64,000 nucleotides of DNA. Origin: Owenia fusiformis. Taxonomy: Eukaryota > Annelida > Polychaeta > Sabellida > Oweniidae. Positions 49,901 through 61,404 of this stretch are shown piece by piece. The stretch lies in the NCBI GenBank assembly GCA_903813345.2, contig CAIIXF020000012.1, positions 17,365,520 to 17,429,519 on the forward strand, read 5' to 3'. The notes beneath the pieces are model-generated. The model ran no database searches, was not told the DNA's origin, and saw nothing but the letters and a program-made list of their open reading frames with translations. A program made the position numbers and the translations under genes. Every line of letters starts with the position of its first letter. Position 1 is the stretch's first letter.

Positions 49901-52900
49901 TTTTGACTGAAGACCTCAAATAAAACAAAAGACCTCAAGTAAACAAAAAAAAGCCTCGAAACAAAACGTTTTTTGACAAAAAGCCTCAAATAAAACGTTT
50001 TATACACAAAAAAGCCTCGAAACAAAGCGCTTTTTGACTGAAGACCTCAAATAAAACAAAAGACCTCAAGTAAAACAAACAAAGCCTCGAAACAAAACGT
50101 TTTTTGACAAAAAGCCTCAAATAAAACGTTTTATACACAAAAAAGCCTCGAAACAAAGCGCTTTTTGACTGAAGACCTCAAATAAAACAAAAGACCTCAA
50201 GTAAAACAAAAAAAAGCCTCGAAACAAAACGTTTTTTGACAAAAAGCCTCAAATAAAACGTTTTATACACAAAAAAGCCTCGAAACAAAGCGCTTTTTGA
50301 CTGAAGACCTCAAATAAAACAAAAGACCTCAAGTAAAACAAACAAAGCCTCGAAACAAAACGTTTTTTGACAAAAAGCCTCAAATAAAACGTTTTATACA
50401 CAAAAAAGCCTCGAAACAAAGCGCTTTTTGACTGAAGACCTCAAATAAAACAAAAGACCTCAAGTAAAACAAAAAAAAGCCTCGAAACAAAACGTTTTTT
50501 GACAAAAAGCCTCAAATAAAACGTTTTATACACAAAAAAGCCTCGAAACAAAGCGCTTTTTGACTGAAGACCTCAAATAAAACAAAAGACCTCAAGTAAA
50601 ACAAACAAAGCCTCGAAACAAAACGTTTTTTGACAAAAAGCCTCAAATAAAACGTTTTATACACAAAAAAGCCTCGAAACAAAGCGCTTTTTGACTGAAG
50701 ACCTCAAATAAAACAAAAGACCTCAAGTAAAACAAAAAAAAGCCTCGAAACAAAACGTTTTTTGACAAAAAGCCTCAAATAAAACGTTTTATACACAAAA
50801 AAGCCTCGAAACAAAGCGCTTTTTGACTGAAGACCTCAAATAAAACAAAAGACCTCAAGTAAAACAAACAAAGCCTCGAAACAAAACGTTTTTTGACAAA
50901 AAGCCTCAAATAAAACGTTTTATACACAAAAAAGCCTCGAAACAAAGCGCTTTTTGACTGAAGACCTCAAATAAAACAAAAGACCTCAAGTAAAACAAAA
51001 AAAAGCCTCGAAACAAAACGTTTTTTGACAAAAAGCCTCAAATAAAACGTTTTATACACAAAAAAGCCTCGAAACAAAGCGCTTTTTGACTGAAGACCTC
51101 AAATAAAACAAAAGACCTCAAGTAAAACAAACAAAGCCTCGAAACAAAACGTTTTTTGACAAAAAGCCTCAAATAAAACGTTTTATACACAAAAAAGCCT
51201 CGAAACAAAGCGCTTTTTGACTGAAGACCTCAAATAAAACAAAAGACCTCAAGTAAAACAAAAAAAAGCCTCGAAACAAAACGTTTTTTGACAAAAAGCC
51301 TCAAATAAAACGTTTTATACACAAAAAAGCCTCGAAACAAAGCGCTTTTTGACTGAAGACCTCAAATAAAACAAAAGACCTCAAGTAAAACAAACAAAGC
51401 CTCGAAACAAAACGTTTTTTGACAAAAAGCCTCAAATAAAACGTTTTATACACAAAAAAGCCTCGAAACAAAGCGCTTTTTGACTGAAGACCTCAAATAA
51501 AACAAAAGACCTCAAGTAAAACAAAAAAAAGCCTCGAAACAAAACGTTTTTTGACAAAAAGCCTCAAATAAAACGTTTTATACACAAAAAAGCCTCGAAA
51601 CAAAGCGCTTTTTGACTGAAGACCTCAAATAAAACAAAAGACCTCAAGTAAAACAAACAAAGCCTCGAAACAAAACGTTTTTTGACAAAAAGCCTCAAAT
51701 AAAACGTTTTATACACAAAAAAGCCTCGAAACAAAGCGCTTTTTGACTGAAGACCTCAAATAAAACAAAAGACCTCAAGTAAAACAAAAAAAGCCTCGAA
51801 ACAAAACGTTTTTTGACAAAAAGCCTCAAATAAAACGTTTTATACACAAAAAAGCCTCGAAACAAAGCGCTTTTTGACTGAAGACCTCAAATAAAACAAA
51901 AGACCTCAAGTAAAACAAACAAAGCCTCGAAACAAAACGTTTTTTGACAAAAAGCCTCAAATAAAACGTTTTATACACAAAAAAGCCTCGAAACAAAGCG
52001 CTTTTTGACTGAAGACCTCAAATAAAACAAAAGACCTCAAGTAAAACAAAAAAAAGCCTCGAAACAAAACGTTTTTTGACAAAAAGCCTCAAATAAAACG
52101 TTTTATACACAAAAAAGCCTCGAAACAAAGCGCTTTTTGACTGAAGACCTCAAATAAAACAAAAGACCTCAAGTAAAACAAACAAAGCCTCGAAACAAAA
52201 CGTTTTTTGACAAAAAGCCTCAAATAAAACGTTTTATACACAAAAAAGCCTCGAAACAAAGCGCTTTTTGACTGAAGACCTCAAATAAAACAAAAGACCT
52301 CAAGTAAAACAAAAAAAAGCCTCGAAACAAAACGTTTTTTGACAAAAAGCCTCAAATAAAACGTTTTATACACAAAAAAGCCTCGAAACAAAGCGCTTTT
52401 TGACTGAAGACCTCAAATAAAACAAAAGACCTCAAGTAAAACAAACAAAGCCTCGAAACAAAACGTTTTTTGACAAAAAGCCTCAAATAAAACGTTTTAT
52501 ACACAAAAAAGCCTCGAAACAAAGCGCTTTTTGACTGAAGACCTCAAATAAAACAAAAGACCTCAAGTAAAACAAAAAAAAGCCTCGAAACAAAACGTTT
52601 TTTGACAAAAAGCCTCAAATAAAACGTTTTATACACAAAAAAGCCTCGAAACAAAGCGCTTTTTGACTGAAGACCTCAAATAAAACAAAAGACCTCAAGT
52701 AAAACAAACAAAGCCTCGAAACAAAACGTTTTTTGACAAAAAGCCTCAAATAAAACGTTTTATACACAAAAAAGCCTCGAAACAAAGCGCTTTTTGACTG
52801 AAGACCTCAAATAAAACAAAAGACCTCAAGTAAAACAAAAAAAAGCCTCGAAACAAAACGTTTTTTGACAAAAAGCCTCAAATAAAACGTTTTATACACA

Positions 52901-55900
52901 AAAAAGCCTCGAAACAAAGCGCTTTTTGACTGAAGACCTCAAATAAAACAAAAGACCTCAAGTAAAACAAACAAAGCCTCGAAACAAAACGTTTTTTGAC
53001 AAAAAGCCTCAAATAAAACGTTTTATACACAAAAAAGCCTCGAAACAAAGCGCTTTTTGACTGAAGACCTCAAATAAAACAAAAGACCTCAAGTAAAACA
53101 AAAAAAAGCCTCGAAACAAAACGTTTTTTGACAAAAAGCCTCAAATAAAACGTTTTATACACAAAAAAGCCTCGAAACAAAGCGCTTTTTGACTGAAGAC
53201 CTCAAATAAAACAAAAGACCTCAAGTAAAACAAACAAAGCCTCGAAACAAAACGTTTTTTGACAAAAAGCCTCAAATAAAACGTTTTATACACAAAAAAG
53301 CCTCGAAACAAAGCGCTTTTTGACTGAAGACCTCAAATAAAACAAAAGACCTCAAGTAAAACAAAAAAAAGCCTCGAAACAAAACGTTTTTTGACAAAAA
53401 GCCTCAAATAAAACGTTTTATACACAAAAAAGCCTCGAAACAAAGCGCTTTTTGACTGAAGACCTCAAATAAAACAAAAGACCTCAAGTAAAACAAACAA
53501 AGCCTCGAAACAAAACGTTTTTTGACAAAAAGCCTCAAATAAAACGTTTTATACACAAAAAAGCCTCGAAACAAAGCGCTTTTTGACTGAAGACCTCAAA
53601 TAAAACAAAAGACCTCAAGTAAAACAAAAAAAAGCCTCGAAACAAAACGTTTTTTGACAAAAAGCCTCAAATAAAACGTTTTATACACAAAAAAGCCTCG
53701 AAACAAAGCGCTTTTTGACTGAAGACCTCAAATAAAACAAAAGACCTCAAGTAAAACAAACAAAGCCTCGAAACAAAACGTTTTTTGACAAAAAGCCTCA
53801 AATAAAACGTTTTATACACAAAAAAGCCTCGAAACAAAGCGCTTTTTGACTGAAGACCTCAAATAAAACAAAAGACCTCAAGTAAAACAAAAAAAAAGCC
53901 TCGAAACAAAACGTTTTTTGACAAAAAGCCTCAAATAAAACGTTTTATACACAAAAAAGCCTCGAAACAAAGCGCTTTTTGACTGAAGACCTCAAATAAA
54001 ACAAAAGACCTCAAGTAAAACAAACAAAGCCTCGAAACAAAACGTTTTTTGACAAAAAGCCTCAAATAAAACGTTTTATACACAAAAAAGCCTCGAAACA
54101 AAGCGCTTTTTGACTGAAGACCTCAAATAAAACAAAAGACCTCAAGTAAAACAAAAAAAAGCCTCGAAACAAAACGTTTTTTGACAAAAAGCCTCAAATA
54201 AAACGTTTTATACACAAAAAAGCCTCGAAACAAAGCGCTTTTTGACTGAAGACCTCAAATAAAACAAAAGACCTCAAGTAAAACAAACAAAGCCTCGAAA
54301 CAAAACGTTTTTTGACAAAAAGCCTCAAATAAAACGTTTTATACACAAAAAAGCCTCGAAACAAAGCGCTTTTTGACTGAAGACCTCAAATAAAACAAAA
54401 GACCTCAAGTAAAACAAAAAAAAGCCTCGAAACAAAACGTTTTTTGACAAAAAGCCTCAAATAAAACGTTTTATACACAAAAAAGCCTCGAAACAAAGCG
54501 CTTTTTGACTGAAGACCTCAAATAAAACAAAAGACCTCAAGTAAAACAAACAAAGCCTCGAAACAAAACGTTTTTTGACAAAAAGCCTCAAATAAAACGT
54601 TTTATACACAAAAAAGCCTCGAAACAAAGCGCTTTTTGACTGAAGACCTCAAATAAAACAAAAGACCTCAAGTAAAACAAAAAAAAGCCTCGAAACAAAA
54701 CGTTTTTTGACAAAAAGCCTCAAATAAAACGTTTTATACACAAAAAAGCCTCGAAACAAAGCGCTTTTTGACTGAAGACCTCAAATAAAACAAAAGACCT
54801 CAAGTAAAACAAACAAAGCCTCGAAACAAAACGTTTTTTGACAAAAAGCCTCAAATAAAACGTTTTATACACAAAAAAGCCTCGAAACAAAGCGCTTTTT
54901 GACTGAAGACCTCAAATAAAACAAAAGACCTCAAGTAAAACAAAAAAAAGCCTCGAAACAAAACGTTTTTTGACAAAAAGCCTCAAATAAAACGTTTTAT
55001 ACACAAAAAAGCCTCGAAACAAAGCGCTTTTTGACTGAAGACCTCAAATAAAACAAAAGACCTCAAGTAAAACAAACAAAGCCTCGAAACAAAACGTTTT
55101 TTGACAAAAAGCCTCAAATAAAACGTTTTATACACAAAAAAGCCTCGAAACAAAGCGCTTTTTGACTGAAGACCTCAAATAAAACAAAAGACCTCAAGTA
55201 AAACAAAAAAAAGCCTCGAAACAAAACGTTTTTTGACAAAAAGCCTCAAATAAAACGTTTTATACACAAAAAAGCCTCGAAACAAAGCGCTTTTTGACTG
55301 AAGACCTCAAATAAAACAAAAGACCTCAAGTAAAACAAACAAAGCCTCGAAACAAAACGTTTTTTGACAAAAAGCCTCAAATAAAACGTTTTATACACAA
55401 AAAAGCCTCGAAACAAAGCGCTTTTTGACTGAAGACCTCAAATAAAACAAAAGACCTCAAGTAAAACAAAAAAAAGCCTCGAAACAAAACGTTTTTTGAC
55501 AAAAAGCCTCAAATAAAACGTTTTATACACAAAAAAGCCTCGAAACAAAGCGCTTTTTGACTGAAGACCTCAAATAAAACAAAAGACCTCAAGTAAAACA
55601 AACAAAGCCTCGAAACAAAACGTTTTTTGACAAAAAGCCTCAAATAAAACGTTTTATACACAAAAAAGCCTCGAAACAAAGCGCTTTTTGACTGAAGACC
55701 TCAAATAAAACAAAAGACCTCAAGTAAAACAAAAAAAAGCCTCGAAACAAAACGTTTTTTGACAAAAAGCCTCAAATAAAACGTTTTATACACAAAAAAG
55801 CCTCGAAACAAAGCGCTTTTTGACTGAAGACCTCAAATAAAACAAAAGACCTCAAGTAAAACAAACAAAGCCTCGAAACAAAACGTTTTTTGACAAAAAG

Positions 55901-57366
55901 CCTCAAATAAAACGTTTTATACACAAAAAAGCCTCGAAACAAAGCGCTTTTTGACTGAAGACCTCAAATAAAACAAAAGACCTCAAGTAAAACAAAAAAA
56001 GCCTCGAAACAAAACGTTTTTTGACAAAAAGCCTCAAATAAAACGTTTTATACACAAAAAAGCCTCGAAACAAAGCGCTTTTTGACTGAAGACCTCAAAT
56101 AAAACAAAAGACCTCAAGTAAAACAAACAAAGCCTCGAAACAAAACGTTTTTTGACAAAAAGCCTCAAATAAAACGTTTTATACACAAAAAAGCCTCGAA
56201 ACAAAGCGCTTTTTGACTGAAGACCTCAAATAAAACAAAAGACCTCAAGTAAAACAAAAAAAAGCCTCGAAACAAAACGTTTTTTTGACAAAAAGCCTCA
56301 AATAAAACGTTTTATACACAAAAAAGCCTCGAAACAAAGCGCTTTTTGACTGAAGACCTCAAATAAAACAAAAGACCTCAAGTAAAACAAACAAAGCCTC
56401 GAAACAAAACGTTTTTTGACAAAAAGCCTCAAATAAAACGTTTTATACACAAAAAAGCCTCGAAACAAAGCGCTTTTTGACTGAAGACCTCAAATAAAAC
56501 AAAAGACCTCAAGTAAAACAAAAAAAAGCCTCGAAACAAAACGTTTTTTGACAAAAAGCCTCAAATAAAACGTTTTATACACAAAAAAGCCTCGAAACAA
56601 AGCGCTTTTTGACTGAAGACCTCAAATAAAACAAAAGACCTCAAGTAAAACAAACAAAGCCTCGAAACAAAACGTTTTTTGACAAAAAGCCTCAAATAAA
56701 ACGTTTTATACACAAAAAAGCCTCGAAACAAAGCGCTTTTTGACTGAAGACCTCAAATAAAACAAAAGACCTCAAGTAAAACAAAAAAAAGCCTCGAAAC
56801 AAAACGTTTTTTGACAAAAAGCCTCAAATAAAACGTTTTATACACAAAAAAGCCTCGAAACAAAGCGCTTTTTGACTGAAGACCTCAAATAAAACAAAAG
56901 ACCTCAAGTAAAACAAACAAAGCCTCGAAACAAAACGTTTTTTGACAAAAAGCCTCAAATAAAACGTTTTATACACAAAAAAGCCTCGAAACAAAGCGCT
57001 TTTTGACTGAAGACCTCAAATAAAACAAAAGACCTCAAGTAAAACAAAAAAAAGCCTCGAAACAAAACGTTTTTTGACAAAAAGCCTAAAATAAAACGTT
57101 TTATACACAAAAAAGCCTCGAAACAAAGCGCTTTTTGTCTGAAGACCTTAAATAAAACAAAAGACCTCAAGTAAAACAAAAAAAGCCTCGAAACAAAACG
57201 TGTTTTGACAAAAAGTAAAACAAAAATAATAAAACGTTTTATACACAAAAAAGCCTCGAAACAAAGCGCTTTTTGACTGAAGACCTCAAATAAAACAAAA
57301 GACCTCAAGTAAAACAAAAAAAGCCTCGAAACAACACGTTTTTTAACAAAAAGCCTCAAATAAAAC
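19953..57366. repeat. Giant homogeneous satellite array, 263-bp alternating dimer
   Basis: The monomer is 131 or 132 bp, starting GCCTCGAAACAAAACGTTTT. Two types alternate strictly: one ends AAACAAACAAA and the other AAACAAAAAAAA, so the true period is 263 bp (for example 20216 to 20479). About 141 dimers run to about 57085. Each monomer itself consists of five sub-repeats beginning CCTCRAA with lengths of about 30, 31, 30, 19 and 21. I noticed only homopolymer-length variants in the core. The last about 280 bp, from 57088, show substitutions. There is no coding capacity: 263 is not a multiple of 3, so frames close within two monomers. Confidence 0.97.
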
Positions 57367-58135
57367 ATATATCCGAAATTGTTCTTGTCTTGTTCTTCTT
57401 TTGACCTTGACTTGATCTTTGACCTAGCAACCTCAAGTAGACTCGGGGAAACCTTATATCCTAAGTCTCTGTTAAGTTCAGGTTTATATTTATGAATATG
57501 TATCGCTTCCTTTATCTTTCTATCAAAGTATTTAGACTCTGAATCAATAATTCTATAATCCCAGTTTATCTTATGCGCTTCATCAAATGAATGTTGAGCG
57601 ATTGCTGACTTGTCTGGGTTAATTCTTAAGGCGTCTCTGTGTTCTTTTATTCTAGTTCCTATGGCTCTCCCTGTCTCTCCTATATACTTCTTATCACACT
57701 CTGAGCACTGGATTTCATATATGACTCCGGACTTAAGGTCCTTGGGAGTGGGGTCTTTGGGTGCAACTAACGCTTGTTTGATAGTTTTCACTGATTTGAA
57801 ACAAGTCTTAACTCCAATGTCTTGAAAAACACGTGCACGTTGAAGTTTGGGAGCGATCGAACTCACATAGGGAAGAACTACCTTAATATCCCTATCTTCA
57901 CTGTCTCTAGCAGGATCCTGTTGCCTAACTGTGTGATTCTGAGCTTGGTTTAACATCCAAGATGGATAACCACACCTGGCTAATGCTTTATTAATATGGG
58001 TTTTCTCTGCTTCTAGCTCTGCGGGATTTGTAATAATTTCATTGGCTCTCTTGTGTAAAGTCTTAACGATTCCTTTCTTTGTTGAAAGTGGGTGATGTGA
58101 ATCAAATTTTAAGTATAAATCAGTACCAGTTTCCC
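57367..58135 (-). pseudogene. Penelope-like element fragment: RT-thumb/linker plus GIY-YIG endonuclease (copy 1)
   Basis: On the minus strand the frame is open from about 58133: TDLYLKFDSHHPLSTKKGIV, LHKRANEI, ARCGYPSWMLNQAQ, then the GIY-YIG nuclease GVIYEIQC, KKYIGETGRAIGTRIKEHR, QHSFDEAH, KEAIHIHKYKPELNRD. The GIY and YIG strands, the Arg (R102 counted from the Met at 57956), E150, N162 and the C84/C87/H106/H122 zinc-type residues reported for Penelope-like elements are all visible. The reverse transcriptase palm is missing, so it is 5'-truncated. The frame continues without a stop into satellite sequence down to 56955. Confidence 0.88.
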
Positions 58136-58233
58136 GCCAAATTCAGACATCTTGAGAAAGGCAACAGGTGTTGTCGAAAGCTAGATAGTAATGCTATAAA
58201 AGGTTAGTGAATTGAGGAATTTTAATCTATTTA
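58127..58233 (+). mobile_element. Terminal segment of Penelope-like copy 1, inverted relative to the ORF
   Basis: It starts TACCAGTTTCCCGCC and ends TTTTAATCTATTTA. The same segment flanks copy 2 on both sides. It contains GGCAACAGGTGTTGTCGAAA (58160-58179), a stem-loop followed by GAAA. Confidence 0.7.
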
Positions 58234-60434
58234 CTCAAATAAAACGTTTTATACACAGAAAAGCCTCGAAACAAAGCGTTTTTCGACTGAAGACCTCAAA
58301 TAAAACAAAAGACCTCAAGTAAAACAAAAAAAAGCCTCGAAACAAAGCGCTTTTTGACTGAAGAACTCAAATAAAACAAAAGACCTCAAGTAAAACAAAA
58401 AAAGCCTCGAAACAAAACGTTTTTTGACAAAAAGCCTCAAATAAAACGTTTTATACACAAAAAAGCCTCGAAACAAAGCGCTTTTTGACTGAAGACCTCA
58501 AATAAAACAAAAGAAAAAGCCTCGAAACAAAACGTTTTTTGACAAAAAGCCTCAAATAAAACTTTATACACAAAAAAGCCTCGAAACAAAGAGTGTTTTG
58601 ACTGAAGACCTCAAATAAAACAAAAGACCTCAAGTAAAACAAAAAAAGCCTCGAAACAAAACGTTTTTTTGACAAAAAGCCTAAAATAAAACGTTTTATA
58701 CACAAAAAAGCTTCGAAACAAGGCGCTTTTTGACTGAAGAGCCTCGAAACAAAACGTTTTTTGACAAAAAGCCTCAATAAAACGTTTTATACACAAAAAA
58801 TCCTCGAAACAAAGCGCTTTTTGTCTGAAGACCTCAAATAAAACAAAAGACCTCAAGTAAATCAAAAAAAGCCTCGAAACAACACGTTTTTTAACAAAAA
58901 GCCTCAAATAAAACGTTTTATACACAGAAAAGCCTCGAAACAAAGCGTTTTTCGACTGAAGACCTCAAATAAAACAAAAGACCTCAAGTAAACAAAAAAA
59001 GCCTCGAAACAAAGCGCTTTTTGACTGAAGACCTCAAATAAAACAAAAAAGCCTCGAAACAAAGCGCTTTTTGACTGAAGACCTCAAGTTAAACAGAAAA
59101 GCCTCGAAACAAAACGTTTTTTGACAAAAAGCCTAAAATAAAACGTTTTATACACAAAAAAGCCTCGAAACAAAGCGCTTTTTGTCTGAAGACCTTAAAT
59201 AAAACAAAAGACCTCAAGTAAAACAAAAAAAGCCTCGAAACAAAACGTGTTTTGACAAAAAGTAAAACAAAAATAATAAAACGTTTTATACACAAAAAAG
59301 CCTCGAAACAAAGCGCTTTTTGACTGAAGACCTCAAATAAAACAAAAGACCTCAAGTAAAACAAAAAAAAGCCTCGAAACAAAACGTTTTTTGACAAAAA
59401 GCCTCAAATAAAACGTTTTATACACAAAAAGCCTCGAAACAAAGCGCTTTTTGACTGAAGACCTCAAGTAAAACAAAAAAGCCTCAAAACAAAACGTTTT
59501 TTGACAAAAAGCCTCAAATAAAACGGTTTATACACAAAAAATCCTTGAAACAAAGCGCTTTTTGACTGAAGACCTCAAATAAAACAAAAGACCTCAAGTA
59601 AAACAAAAAAAGCCTCGAAACAAAACGTGTTTTGACAAAAAGTAAAACAAAAAAAATAAAACGTTTTATACACAAAAAAGCCTCGAAACAAAGCGCTTTT
59701 TGACTGAAGACCTCAAATAAAACAAAAGACCTCAAGTAAAACAAAAAAAAGCCTCGAAACAAAACGTTTTTTGACAAAAAGCCTCAAATAAAACGTTTTA
59801 TACACAAAAAGCCTCGAAACAAAGCGCTTTTTGACTGAAGACCTCAAGTAAAACAAAAAAGCCTCGAAACAAAACGTTTTTTGACAAAAAGCCTAAAATA
59901 AAACGTTTTATACACAAAAAAGCCTCGAAACAAAGCGCTTTTTGACTGAAGACCTCAAATAAAACAAAAGACCTCAAGTAAAACAAAAAAAGCCTCGAAA
60001 CAAAACGTGTTTTGACAAAAAGTAAAACAAAAATAATAAAACGTTTTATACACAAAAAAGCCTCGAAACAAAGCGCTTTTTGACTGAAGACCTCAAATAA
60101 AACAAAAGACCTCAAGTAAAACAAAAAAAAGCCTCGAAACAAAACGTTTTTTGACAAAAAGCCTCAAATAAAACGTTTTATACACAAAAAGCCTCGAAAC
60201 AAAGCGCTTTTTGACTGAAGACCTCAAATGAAACAAAAGACCTCAATAAAACAAAAAAAAGCCTCGAAACAAAACGTTTTTTGACAAAAAGCCTCAATAA
60301 AACGTTTTATACACAAAAAAGCCTTGAAACAAAGCGCTTTTTGTCTGAAGACCTCAAATAAAACAAAAGACCTCAAGTAAAACAAAAAAAGCCTCGAAAC
60401 AACACGTTTTTTAACAAAAAGCCTCAAATAAAAC
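58234..60434. repeat. Degenerate satellite with 380-bp higher-order units
   Basis: Same sub-repeats as the main array, but with many substitutions and indels. The variant AAAACGTGTTTTGACAAAAAG occurs at about 59246, 59626 and 60006 (exactly 380 bp apart) and also at 57199, marking a roughly three-monomer higher-order unit present three times. Shortened (AAAACTTTATACAC) and fused units occur near 58558. Confidence 0.92.
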
Positions 60435-60470
60435 ATATATCCGAAATTGTTCATTGGTTAGGTGTATGAT

Positions 60471-60579
60471 TAAATAGATTAAAATTCCTCATTCACTAAC
60501 CTTTTATAGCATTACTATCTAGCTTTCGACAACACCTGTTGCCTTTCTCAAGATGTCTGAATTTGGCGGGAAACTGGTA
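60471..60579 (-). mobile_element. Left inverted arm of Penelope-like copy 2
   Basis: Reverse complement of 61295-61404 with few differences (CCTCATTCACT against CCTCAACTCACT). On the minus strand it carries the same GGCAAC-AGGT-GTTGTC stem followed by GAAA, in the same orientation as the nuclease ORF. Confidence 0.85.
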
Positions 60580-61296
60580 GATTTGACCTTGACTTGATCT
60601 TTGACCTAGCAACCTCAAGTAGACTCGGGGAAACCTTATATCCTAAGTCTCTGTTAAGTTCAGGTTTATATTTATGAATATGTATCGCTTCCTTTATCTT
60701 TCTATCAAAGTATTTAGACTCTGAGTCAATAATTCTATAATCCCAGTTTATCTTATGCGCTTCATCAAATGAATGTTGAGCGATTGCTGACTTGTCTGGG
60801 TTAATTCTTAAGGCGTCTCTGTGTTCTTTTATTCTAGTTCCTATGGCTCTCCCTGTCTCTCCTATATACTTCTTATCACAATCTGAGCACTGGATTTCAT
60901 ATATGACTCCGGACTTAAGGTCCTTGGGAGTGGGGTCTTTGGGTGCAACTAACGCTTGTTTGATAGTTTTCACTGATTTGAAACAAGTCTTAACTCCAAT
61001 GTCTTGAAAAACACGTTGAAGTTTGGGAGCGCTCGAACTCACATAGGGAAGAACTACCTTAATATCCCTATCTTCACTGTCTCTAGCAGGATCCTGTTGC
61101 CTAACTGTGTGATTCTGAGCTTGGTTTAACATCCAAGATGGATAACCACACCGGGCTAATGCTTTATTAATATGGGTTTTCTTCTAGCTCTGCGGGATTT
61201 GTAATAATTTCATTGGCTCTCTTGTGTAAAGTCTTAACTATTCCTTTCTTTGCTGAAAGTGGGTGATGTGAATCAAATTTTAAGTATAAATCAGTA
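60548..61296 (-). pseudogene. Penelope-like GIY-YIG endonuclease fragment (copy 2)
   Basis: Nearly identical to copy 1 through GVIYEIQC, KKYIGETGRAIGTR and KPELNRDLGYKVSP. It ends SNLPVSRQIQTS by running into the inverted arm. Compared with copy 1 it lacks 6 bases (in frame) near 61015, and near 61180 it lacks 5 bases, which breaks the frame upstream of MLNQAQ. It has no reverse transcriptase palm. The 194-codon open part starts at the ATG at 61132. Confidence 0.88.
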
Positions 61297-61404
61297 CCAG
61301 TTTCCCGCCAAATTCAGACATCTTGAGAAAGGCAACAGGTGTTGTCGAAAGCTAGATAGTAATGCTATAAAAGGTTAGTGAGTTGAGGAATTTTAATCTA
61401 TTTA
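61295..61404 (+). mobile_element. Right inverted arm of Penelope-like copy 2
   Basis: TACCAGTTTCCCGCC to TTTTAATCTATTTA, identical in layout to 58127-58233. It contains TTGAGAAAGGCAAC, AGGT, GTTGTC and GAAAGC (61323-61352), a degenerate hammerhead-like arrangement. Its end abuts satellite at CTCAAATAAAACG. Confidence 0.8.

Noticed and set aside
19953-57366. CRISPR array
   Set aside because: No unique spacers exist between repeats. The whole period is conserved and the surrounding DNA is clearly animal with spliced exons.
57610-57825. Plus-strand 71-codon ORF inside the GIY-YIG fragment (also 60792-61007)
   Set aside because: Antisense shadow of the nuclease reading frame.
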